Notes under the pieces: model-generated
What the model was told of the DNA's origin: nothing
The model's input: the letters and a program-made list of their open reading frames with translations, nothing else
Database searches by the model: none
In this document: in pieces, positions 17,684 through 26,400 of the stretch
How positions within the stretch are numbered: the stretch's first letter is position 1
Layout of the letters: each line of letters begins with the position of its first letter
Assembly (NCBI GenBank): GCA_026397725.1
Contig: JAPLUI010000392.1
Location: 1 to 64,000, forward strand
Reading direction: 5' to 3'
Length of the DNA stretch: 64,000 bases
Source of the DNA: Verrucomicrobiota bacterium
Lineage (GTDB): Bacteria; Verrucomicrobiota; Verrucomicrobiia; Verrucomicrobiales; Akkermansiaceae
Made by a program: the position numbers and the translations under genes

Positions 17684-20107
17684 TTAGATCAAGCGTGCGA
17701 TGAAACTGCTAGGCGGCTTTTCATAGCCGCTGTCATTGAGCGCGTGGGAGGTGAGGATGAGGTGGCGCTTGGCGCGGGTGATGGCGACGTAGAAGAGGCG
17801 TCGTTCCTCCTCCAGCTTGCCATCCTTCTTGGCATAGTAGCTGGGGAATTCGTCTTCGGTCAGGCCGGCGACAAAGACGGTGTCGAATTCGAGGCCTTTG
17901 GACTGGTGGACGGTTAGGATGGGGATGCTGTGGTCGTCGGTTGCGAGGAAATCGAGATTCCGGGAGAGGGCGACCCGGCGGGTGAGTTCACCCAACATGT
18001 CTGCCGGCGGGCGTGCCGGTTCGTCGCGGTGCGCGAAGAATTGGACGAAGCGCTCGAGATTGGCAAGGCGCTGCGTATCGGAACAGTAATGATCGAGGAG
18101 GCCGGATTCATCGAGAATCCGCCGGCAAAGCGCGGCCGGGCGGAGCGTGGTGGCGAGTTCGCGCCAAGCTTCGAGTTGTTCGGCAATCGGTTGGAAGAGG
18201 TGACCGTAGCGGGCGATGAGTTCCTTGCGTGCCTGGGAACCGGCGCCGAGTAGGCGAGCCAGGTGCATCAGAACTTCGGCTGTGGGGCGTGCATCGGCGA
18301 GCGCACGGTGGGAGGGACGGGACTGGGTGCCGAGATGGCGGCTCACGTTTGCCAGATCGTGGCGTTCGAGGCGAAGGAAACGCCGGGCGAGGTCGAGGGT
18401 GTCATCCCAGATCGCGGTTGGCAGAGGAACCCCCAGACGCGCGGCATGGGCGCGGATCATCGTCAGGTCGAAACCGACGTTGTGGCCGACAAGTACAGCA
18501 CCATCCGCGAATCTGCCGAACTCGCGAAACACCTCCGCCGGGTTCCGGCCCTCGGTCAGCAAGGTTTCCTCGCTGATGCCGTGAACCGCGGCGGAGTCGC
18601 CGATTGGACGACTCGGACGCAACAAGGCATCGAATTCCGCGACCTGGCGACCGGCGACCAGCTTTACCGCGCCGAGGTCGATCACTTCATCGTCAGCCGG
18701 TGAGAGGCCGGTGGTTTCGACATCGAATACCACAACCGTGCCGTTCGCGAGCGCATCTAGCAGGGTGTGAAAAGGTTCATCGTGATAGTGGGACCGGACT
18801 TGGGCGAGGTCGGTGATCCGGAGTCCGCACTGCTGCCCATCGATCCAGAGTTTGTGCAGGGTGGCCGCCCCAATGCCGGAGGCCGGGCGTTGCGTGAGGC
18901 GTTGCAGCGAACCGCTGTCGAATGCATTTAGCAAGAGCCGGAGGCGGGCCAGCAAGTCCTTGATTTCCTGACGCCGGAAGAAGTCGAACTGCTCAACGGT
19001 TAGATGGGGAACGTGGTGCCGTGAAAGAGCGCGGGAAATGCACTCCGAGCGTTTGTGGGTGCGGGTGAGAATGCCAATCCGGCCGGAATCGGGATCTGCC
19101 AGGATGCGCCGGATACGGGAGGCAATCCATTCGGCTTCGGCGGTGGAATTTTCAGCACGCTGGCATTCCGGGGGGATGCCCTCCGGCAGTGACGGAGCCG
19201 GCCGGATCCGGGTGCGGCGATCGGCAAAGGTGGCGGCATGGCGGTCGGAAACACGCAGTAGGGACTTGGTCGCACGATAATTGTCCAGCAGCGGCAGTTC
19301 GGTGACGGGGCCGAAATCCGCTTTGACGCGCTTCATGACCTCGTCGGGTTTCGAGCCGCGCCACTCGTAGATGGTTTGGTCGAGGTCGCCGAAAAACGCG
19401 ATCCCCGTGGCATGCGTGGCTAACAGACGGATCACTTCGTATTCGGAAAGATGCGTATCCTGCACCTCGTCCATCTGGATCCACTGAAATCGGTCGGCCC
19501 ACTTTTTGCGCTTGTCTGGCAGGATGGCAAGCATCGCCCGGGTGCGATACAGCAGATCGGGAAAGTCGAGTGCGTGCCTCTCGGCGAGGTGTTCATGATA
19601 GGTGCGGAACGCCTTGCGGTATGGCTCAGCAAGGCCGGACAGGTTCAGCGCCGGGATTTCACCAAGGGTCAGGCATTCGGGTGGGCAGTCGGATTTGATT
19701 TGCGAAAGCTGCCAGAAAGCGGAGTCCGGGCCGATGCCGGTGCCGGTGAGGCAATCCCGAAGCAAGTCGATGCTGTCCTGTTCATCGTAGATTACGAAAT
19801 CAGAAGGCAGCCCGAGATCACGGGCTTCCAGGCGCAGCATCCACGCGCACAGGCTGTGAAATGTCTGGATGCGGCATTCGGTGGCGTCGGAACCGCAAGC
19901 GTCTCTAACAGCGTTGCGCATTTGCTCCGCAGCGCGGTTGGTGAAGGTGACGCCAAGGGTGCTGCCGGGGGGGATTCCAGCAGCGATCACCGCGGCCAGA
20001 CGGTTGGCCATAATTCTTGTCTTACCGGTACCCGCGGGGGCGAGCACCAGCAACGTGCCAAAAAGCTGCCGGAGCACGGCTTGCTGTTCCTCGTTGGGAT
20101 AGCTCAT
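17684..20107 (-). CDS. UvrD-type superfamily 1 helicase with an inserted DnaQ-like 3'-5' exonuclease
   Basis: An 807-residue protein with the full set of SF1A motifs: Walker A LAPAGTGKT (about residues 22-30), GVTFTNRAAEQM, QMDEVQD (Walker B), FFGDLDQTIYEWRGSKP, LLDNYRAT, LTVHQSKGLEFDTVFVAGL (about 725-745) and EEERRLFYVAITRAKRHL near the C-terminus. Between the helicase halves, about residues 455-625, lies a DEDDh exonuclease: VFDVETTGLSPADDEVIDLG, AAVHGIS, LVGHNVGFD and HRALADA. The four acidic residues and the His are present, so both activities look intact. It could unwind and trim DNA ends in repair or in nuclease defence. It is one of the few intact genes in an island of broken ones. 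Translation starts at ATG 20107. Confidence 0.88.
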   Translation of the reverse strand: MSYPNEEQQAVLRQLFGTLLVLAPAGTGKTRIMANRLAAVIAAGIPPGSTLGVTFTNRAAEQMRNAVRDACGSDATECRIQTFHSLCAWMLRLEARDLGLPSDFVIYDEQDSIDLLRDCLTGTGIGPDSAFWQLSQIKSDCPPECLTLGEIPALNLSGLAEPYRKAFRTYHEHLAERHALDFPDLLYRTRAMLAILPDKRKKWADRFQWIQMDEVQDTHLSEYEVIRLLATHATGIAFFGDLDQTIYEWRGSKPDEVMKRVKADFGPVTELPLLDNYRATKSLLRVSDRHAATFADRRTRIRPAPSLPEGIPPECQRAENSTAEAEWIASRIRRILADPDSGRIGILTRTHKRSECISRALSRHHVPHLTVEQFDFFRRQEIKDLLARLRLLLNAFDSGSLQRLTQRPASGIGAATLHKLWIDGQQCGLRITDLAQVRSHYHDEPFHTLLDALANGTVVVFDVETTGLSPADDEVIDLGAVKLVAGRQVAEFDALLRPSRPIGDSAAVHGISEETLLTEGRNPAEVFREFGRFADGAVLVGHNVGFDLTMIRAHAARLGVPLPTAIWDDTLDLARRFLRLERHDLANVSRHLGTQSRPSHRALADARPTAEVLMHLARLLGAGSQARKELIARYGHLFQPIAEQLEAWRELATTLRPAALCRRILDESGLLDHYCSDTQRLANLERFVQFFAHRDEPARPPADMLGELTRRVALSRNLDFLATDDHSIPILTVHQSKGLEFDTVFVAGLTEDEFPSYYAKKDGKLEEERRLFYVAITRAKRHLILTSHALNDSGYEKPPSSFIARLI

Positions 20108-20136
20108 CGCGTGGTTGTCATTTTGGGGTTACACAT

Positions 20137-20183
20137 GAGGCGTGACGCCTCCGGCACGGCCTGCGACGGGACGTCGCAGCTAC
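20137..20183. repeat. REP-like double hairpin, copy 1
   Basis: Two short hairpins stand side by side: GAGGCGTGACGCCTC (20137-20151) and CTGCGACG-GGA-CGTCGCAG (20161-20179). The stretch GACGCCTCCGGCACGGCC to CAGCTACG recurs at 20681-20719. The element covers the end of the KilA-N chimera. Confidence 0.75.
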
Positions 20184-20483
20184 GACACGCGGCGACTGGC
20201 CTTGGCCTTTGCCGGGGCTGCGGGTGGGGAGATATTTCGTGCGAGATGCACGACCTCGTGGCCGCTTTTCCACTGGCGCTGTTTCATGGCGTTCATCATG
20301 GCGCGGTAGTCGCCTTGATAACAGGACGGTGCCCTTGTTCTTGAGCCACTGTTCGATCAACGCTCCCGCTCCATCGAAGTTCCGCACCATGTCGGTGAGA
20401 GAGATGTAGTCTCCGCCCGGCTGCGACAGGATGCCGATGGTTGTCCCTCTGACTTCGATGTTGCTTCGCTTGGCCTTGCTCAT
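20180..20483 (-). pseudogene. KilA-N domain gene fragment fused to the tail of another gene
   Basis: From ATG 20483 the frame reads MSKAKRSNIEVRGTTIGI and then ISLTDMVRNFDGAGALIEQW, LKNKGT, a clear KilA-N DNA-binding domain start. The expected FLGVWE continuation is missing. From about 20320 a different frame reads GDYRAMMNAMKQRQWKSGHE, VVHLARN, to TAG at 20180-20182, which looks like the C-terminus of an unrelated gene. KilA-N proteins are common in phages and mobile regions. I infer a deletion that joined two genes; the alternative is a simple frameshift in one unusual protein. Confidence 0.6.
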
Positions 20484-20863
20484 GGGCGGATGGAGACGGG
20501 ATTTCCGTAGAGGACGATGTCGATGGGGGTGCGGCACGCGATTATTGGTTAGATGGCAATGGTTAGAGGTTAATGGTTATTGGTGAAGATGGAAAGACGG
20601 GGGTGGTATAAGAAGAGCTTACGGTGGAGGCGGGAAATCGTCAACATGGCGGCTGTTTTGGGGAGAAGACCGGAGGCGGGACGCCTCCGGCACGGCCTGC
20701 GACGGGACGTCGCAGCTACGGAGCGCTCGGAATTGGCTTGGCCGTTGTGGCATGTCAGCGGGCGGCTTGGGGTTGCTTGCGGGTGGTGGGGCGGGTGGTG
20801 GGGCGGGGGCTTTGGTATCGATGAAGCTGAGGGTGGGCAGGAGGAATTCGCCATGGGTGGAGC
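20484..20863. other. Gene-free stretch of accessory island
   Basis: No supported gene. It contains REP-like copy 2 and, on the minus strand, an open Pro-rich frame (TKAPAPPPAPPP) that may be the displaced C-terminus of the adjacent truncated antitoxin gene. Confidence 0.4.
20671..20719. repeat. REP-like double hairpin, copy 2
   Basis: CGGAGGCG-GGA-CGCCTCCG (20671-20689) and CTGCGACG-GGA-CGTCGCAG (20697-20715). The first hairpin is longer than in copy 1; the second is identical. Loops are GGA in both. Confidence 0.75.
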
Positions 20864-21190
20864 TTAGGTGGCGAAGCGTTTCTGGGAAATGCCCATGGCT
20901 TTGCGGCGGGCGGAAATTTCGGCGGCGGTGAGCAGGCCATGTTGCCGCCGGTAGGCATCGTGTGTGGCGAGACGCAGGGCGTCCAAGTGGCCTGGGCCTA
21001 GCAGGTCAAAGCCGCAATGCCGGCAGCGCAGTATGGGCGAGGTGACGCGGATGGCTGCACCGCGGAAGTCCTGCGCGGTTTCGCGCTGGATGGACACGAA
21101 GGGTTTGTCCGTGGCATCACAGGCCGGGCAGAAATCCGGGATTGATGGGACGGGGGATGGATGCGAATGTTTGTTAGATGAAGGTCTCAT
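20864..21190 (-). pseudogene. MqsA/YgiT-type zinc-ribbon antitoxin, truncated in the HTH
   Basis: The 108-residue frame has the zinc-binding FCPACDATDK and LRCRHCGFDLL pairs, the LDALRLATHDAYRRQHGLLT linker and the first helix of an HTH (ISARRKAMGISQKRFA), then stops. Family members normally continue through the recognition helix (about 30-40 more residues). After the stop another minus-strand frame reads EFLLPTLSFIDTKAPAPPPA, a plausible old C-terminus, so an internal deletion is likely. In the family this protein binds promoter DNA and neutralises an RNase toxin; no toxin gene is next to it. ATG at 21190 is the start. Confidence 0.65.
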
Positions 21191-21271
21191 GGGTTACAAG
21201 TTAAATGGAGATGATGCACCTTGGGAGAGGGAGGCGGCGAAGCTCCAGACATCGGAGACGGGTTTGACGCA

Positions 21272-23341
21272 TTATGGTTCTGCCAACCTCACCGACACTC
21301 TGAAGAAAGCCGCTGCGGACGCGGACGTGTCCGCCACGAACTCCATGCGTTGGTCCGTCCCGGGCCGATCCGCGGCCCCTGCCACCGGAGCCCACTCGGT
21401 CGCCGGGTTCGTTGCACGCCAGAGCGTGTAGAGGCGCCCCAAGCTGCTTTCCCATGAGAGCGTGACGGTCCGGGCGAGGTGATCGTACCTATCAATTTCA
21501 ATCTTGGGGAAGCTCTTTCCGTCCTCGGCGTCCGTGCCCGCCACACCCTCACTCCAGTCAGGGACCTGATCGCCATCGCGGTCACGGGACCCTTCCGGAA
21601 AGGGTGACCCGGTGATGGCGAAATAGAGCCACGCGGTGGCCGAGATGCCTTTCCATTGAGTTAGCCACCCGAAAGCGTCTGTCGTCCAGGAATCCGGCGA
21701 ACCTGGCATCGACCCATCCGGGTTTTGCCGGGAGATGAGCATATCGAGAAAGAACCGGGAGTCTTCCCCGCCCGCAGCGACATATTGAGCGGTTCCCTCG
21801 TTCCAGACACTCGTCGGGCCCTGTCCGTCAAACCCGCAAAGCAGCCCGTTGTCGCTCGTTGTGGCAAGGGTCCTGCGCACGAAGGAAAGGGCTGCCTTGC
21901 CCCGTTCCGGCTGCTCAACCAGTGGGTGCCGCGCGAAGGCCGAAGTCCAGGTCGCGGCATCGATGGCAACCAACGGGTCGTTCCCGCCTCGCCACCAATA
22001 CCTCAGGTCGGGGTCCCAGACGCCGTTCTCCCCCAGGAGATACCCTTTGATTCTTTGAGCGTCGGCAAAGCGGAGGGTTGAAATCATGGCCCACCAGACA
22101 TCCACCGTGCCCTCGGTACTGGGGAAGCCGCAGATGCTTCCTGCTGGCTCGATCCGTTCGGCCAGCCATTGGGCTCCGCGTTTGGCGGTAACCGAGGCCG
22201 TGGTCAGACCGCTCCTGAATGAAAATTCCTCCAACGCCATGATGCACCAAGCTTGGTCGCCAACCCACCCGTCATCCGCCAGCTCAGTCCCGTCGTCCGG
22301 GTTCCATCGTCTGGCCCAGTGGCCATCTGGTTTTTGGTGGGTGACGAGGAAGCTCGCGAGATCCTCCGCGGCTTGCGCGGCATTGTTTCCAGCCGCGCCC
22401 TGGCTCCAGCGGCCCTCACGCGAAAGCGCGATCAGGACCAGCGCTTGATCATACAACCAGGCATTTTGAGGCAACTCCTCGGTCCATGAAACAAACAGTC
22501 CCGTTGCCCGCTGTTGGCTGAGCAAAAATCCCATGGCGGTGGCTGCCGCATCCGTGGTGGCGACCGTTGTGTTGATCGAGTCGTAGGTTTGTTGGCGCGG
22601 CCAGTCTGCCGCCCGCCCGGACTGGAGGTGGTCGATGGTCAGGCGGCCGGACCCTCCGCCGCCGGGCTTCTTGACCACCACGAAGCAGCGATTGATTCGC
22701 GACCAGTCGATGGTTTGCCCGGCAGGGCCCCAGAAGTGGTAGAAAGCCTTCTTTGGGATAGGGTGGTTGATCACCCACCGGTCGATTTGGTTGACCCCAT
22801 GATTCGTACCCGGGATCTCATAACCCTGGAAGACCCCTTGGACGTCCGCGAACATCACAGCCAGCGTGTTGGGAGGGCTGCTGGAATCACCGTGCCAACT
22901 CAGGCCAAGGATGTCGGCCCGTGAAAGGTCCGTTGGCGAGGCGAAATCATATCTGGCCTGGACCCAATCTCCGGATCCAATGCCCCAGTCGAGTGCCACG
23001 CCATTACCGAACAAGCCCGCCGCAAGCGCCAGTGAGCCACTGGAGCCGGGAGCGGACTCCACCGCCCAGCCGCCAAGCGTTTCACAATCGGTCAAAACGG
23101 TGCCCTGCCAGGCAGGGGCGCCGGCAGGATCGGCGGCGAGGTGGGTGATGGTGAACACTGCACAGCAACCGGCCAGGCAGGCTTTGGGGATTCGTGTTCC
23201 TGACAGCCGCCTGGCGATGGCGGAGCTTTGCCATCTGGCATTTGCCCGGCTGAGCCGGTCTGCAACCACGGTATGGCCTGGCGACCCGGTCATCCAAGCC
23301 CGGTGCGTGGGGAGCATCCGGGGCATCGGTTGGTTTCTCAT
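21272..23341 (-). CDS. Exported protein with jelly-roll and alpha/alpha-toroid domains, putative carbohydrate-active
   Basis: A 689-residue protein with a long N-terminal region and a hydrophobic export signal near residues 50-70 (CLAGCCAVFTITHLAAD). Residues about 80-250 look like a CBM11/CIA30-like beta sandwich (LTDCETLGGWAVESAPGSSG, ... GRLTIDHLQSG). Residues about 260-580 are helical repeats with aromatic motifs (WLYDQALVLIALSREGRW, WVGDQAWCIMALEEFS, VDVWWAMISTLRFADA), in the style of (alpha/alpha)6 glycosidases or lyases. A Ca-binding-like DRDGDQVPDWSEG and a strand-rich FFRVSV tail end the protein. No catalytic pair can be assigned with confidence. It is downstream of the delta-60 gene on the same strand, after a 65-bp gap. 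Confidence 0.6.
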   Translation of the reverse strand: MRNQPMPRMLPTHRAWMTGSPGHTVVADRLSRANARWQSSAIARRLSGTRIPKACLAGCCAVFTITHLAADPAGAPAWQGTVLTDCETLGGWAVESAPGSSGSLALAAGLFGNGVALDWGIGSGDWVQARYDFASPTDLSRADILGLSWHGDSSSPPNTLAVMFADVQGVFQGYEIPGTNHGVNQIDRWVINHPIPKKAFYHFWGPAGQTIDWSRINRCFVVVKKPGGGGSGRLTIDHLQSGRAADWPRQQTYDSINTTVATTDAAATAMGFLLSQQRATGLFVSWTEELPQNAWLYDQALVLIALSREGRWSQGAAGNNAAQAAEDLASFLVTHQKPDGHWARRWNPDDGTELADDGWVGDQAWCIMALEEFSFRSGLTTASVTAKRGAQWLAERIEPAGSICGFPSTEGTVDVWWAMISTLRFADAQRIKGYLLGENGVWDPDLRYWWRGGNDPLVAIDAATWTSAFARHPLVEQPERGKAALSFVRRTLATTSDNGLLCGFDGQGPTSVWNEGTAQYVAAGGEDSRFFLDMLISRQNPDGSMPGSPDSWTTDAFGWLTQWKGISATAWLYFAITGSPFPEGSRDRDGDQVPDWSEGVAGTDAEDGKSFPKIEIDRYDHLARTVTLSWESSLGRLYTLWRATNPATEWAPVAGAADRPGTDQRMEFVADTSASAAAFFRVSVRLAEP

Positions 23342-23386
23342 GATGGTTGGTTCTCGGGAGATAATTAATTACTTGGAAATTGCCGT

Positions 23387-23406
23387 CGGTCTTTCGGGAG
23401 AGACCG
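23387..23406 (-). terminator. Hairpin directly after the delta-60 stop codon
   Basis: CGGTCT and AGACCG form a 6-bp stem with an 8-nt loop immediately after the TAG of the delta-60 gene (minus strand). There is no T-run, so it is a weak candidate. Confidence 0.25.
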
Positions 23407-26400
23407 CTACGGACTCGTCACCTTCAGTCGCAGGTAGAGTTGCGGCTTGGTGTCGATGGGCACGCTGAAGGCGTGTTGCGGTGATATGCCGGTATCGGCA
23501 ACCTCAGTCCAACTCCCGGGCCGCAGCGTTTGGCTCCATTCCACGCCGTAGGTGATGCCACTGACTCCGGCGGATTGGGCGAAGGTGATCACCAGGTTGC
23601 TCCCGATCCTTTGCGGCTGCGGCAGCAAACCGGCGCTGTTCTGTTTCGGATTCAATCCGAAGGCGAATTCGATGATGTTCGGGATGCCGTCCCGGTCGAA
23701 GTCGTTGAGGTCCGCCGCGTCACCCGTGTTGGCAGTGGTTCCGAAGTTGGTTTGTCGCCAGGTCTGCAATGCGGTCGTGACACCTGTTCCGGTCAGGTTG
23801 ATGTCGAAGGGATTCTCGTCGGCATCGTTGCTCGCAAGGTGGATGGCGGCCAGCGCGGTGCCTTCCGCTCTCGGACTGAAAGCCACGGAGAAAGTCGTGT
23901 TTTCGCCGGGCGCGAGAGCGGTAGCTCCCAAGTCCCCGATGGTGAAGGCATCTTCATCCGGACCATCCTTGTGCACTGCGAGACTTGTTAGGGTGGCCGT
24001 GCCGGTGTTGCGAATGGTGAAAGTGGAAGTTGGTACCGCAGGGTCTCCAACCACCAGTCTGCCAAATTCGATCAAGGCCTGACCGCTGGTAAGATTGCTC
24101 GCGGCATCATCTTCCACCGCGATGTCAGGAAAAGTGCCGGAGCCATAGATGGCGGTTTGCTCGATGATGCCGGAACTGCCGTTGAAAGAATCCCCCGTGC
24201 TCAGCCCTCGTGCCCGCACCCAGGTACTGGCCGGCAGGGACAGGCCGGTCATGCGCCAGCCTCCGGCAACCCGCGTGGCGCTACCCACCCCGGCCCATGC
24301 GCTGTCGTTCCAGATCTCGAAGGCGACCTGCACGACCTCCGGTGCCGAGCCGCCCCGCGTCCAGTCGATCTGGCTGGTACCGGTGACGGCGAGCGTCTGC
24401 GTGGCGGCGATGTTGTTGGGCAACCGCGCGATGCCGTTGCGGCGCACCCCGCCCACGGTGGTGAAGCCCCCTCCAATCAGGATCTTCCCGTCCGCCTGCA
24501 AAGCGACGGAATAAACACTCCAGTCGGTGTTTGGATTGAAGCCGGCATCGAGGCTGCCGTCGGCATTGAGCCGGGCGATGTGGTTGCGGGCCAATCCGCC
24601 CAAGGTGGTGAAGAACCCCCCCACCAGGATTTTCCCGTCCGCCTGCACCGCGAGGGAATCGACCCAGTCGCTGGCGCCCGGGTTGAAGCCGGCGTCAAGG
24701 CTACCATCGGCATTGAGCCGGGCGATGCGGTTGCGGGTCAATCCGCCCACGGCGGTGAAGGCTCCCCCAATCAGGACCATCCCGCCCGCCTGCATCCGGG
24801 TTGAAGTCGGTATCGAGGCTGCCGTCGGCATTGAGCCGCACGAGGCGGTTGCGGGCCATTCCGCTCACGGTGGTGAACTCCCCCCCCATCAGGATCTTTC
24901 CGTCCGCCTGCAAGGCTAGGGAAACGACATCGGAGTTGGCGTCCGTGTTGAAGCCGGTGTCGAGGCTGCCGTTGGCATTGAGCCGGGTGATGTTGTTGCG
25001 GGCCACTCCGCCCACGGTGGTGAAGCCGCCGCTCATCAGGATCTTCCCGTCCGCCTGCACCGCGAGGCAATGTACGTAACCGCTGACGTCCGGGTTGAAG
25101 CCGGCGTCAAGGCTACCATCGGCATTGAGCCGGGCGATGGCGTTGCGGGTCACCCCGCCCACGGTGGTGAACATGCCCCCCATGAGGATCTTCCCGTCCG
25201 CCTGCATCGCGAGGGAAATGACATAGTTGTCGGCGTTCGGGTTGAAGCCGGGGTCGAGGCTGCCGCCGACGTTGAGCCGCGCTATGAAATTTCGGGCCAC
25301 CCCTCCCACGGTGGTGAAGAAGCCCCCCATGAGGATCTTCCCGTCCGCCTGCAGCCCGAGTGAAATGACACTGCTGTTGGGAACCGGGTTGACAGCTATA
25401 TCGGGCTGCATCCCCGTACCCCTGAGTCCGATGGTGAACGGGCTCTCGCCTCCGTCATTGCTGGCAATCGAAAGCTGGGCAAGGAGGCCCATACTACCAA
25501 CGGCGGAGAATTCCACGGTGAAGGTCGTGCTGGCACCCGGCGCGAGGGTGGTGACTTCCGGGCTGGTAACCGTGAAAACCGCCGGGGTGGCCCCGCCAAC
25601 GCTCACGGCGAGTCCGGTGAGAGGGGCGTCGCCCGCGTTGGCAATGGTGAAGGTCATGGCCGTGCGGGCCGGCCAAACCGGAGTGCCGAAATCCAGCATG
25701 GCAGCACCCGAGACCAGCGCGGTCCCATCAACCGTGACCGCAATGTCCGGAAAACTGCCGGAGCCATAGGTGGCGATTTGCTCGATGATGCCGGAACTAC
25801 CATTTCCATATCCTCCCTGGCTCCTGCCGCGTGCCCGCACCCAGGCGCTGGTCGGCAGGGACAGGTCGGTCATGCGCCAGCCTCCGGCAACACGCGTGGC
25901 GCCGCTCTCGCCAACCCACGCGTTGCCGTTCCAAGTCTCGAACGTGACCTGCCCGACCTCCGGTGCCGAGCCGCCCCGCGTCCAGTCGATCTGGCTGGTT
26001 CCGGTAACCGTGAGCGTCTGCGTGGCGGCGATGTTGTTAGATAACCGGGCGATGCGGTTGCGGGCCATGCCGCCCACGGTGGTGAAGTCCCCTCCCACCA
26101 GGATCTTCCCGTCCGCCTGCAACGCGATGGAACTGACACTGCCGCTGGCGTCGGGGTTGAAGCCGGTGTCGAGGCTGCCGTCGGCGTTGAGCCGGGCGAT
26201 GCGGTTGCGGGCCATGCCACCCACGGTGGTGAACATACCCCCCACGAGAATTTTCCCGTCCGCCTGCAACACGAGGGAAGTGGCACTGCCGCTGGCGTCG
26301 GGGTTGAAGCCGGTGTCGATGCTGCCGTCGGCATTGAGCCGCGCGATGTGATTTCGGCCCTCTCCGCCCACGGTGGTGAAGTCACCTCCCACCAAAATTT

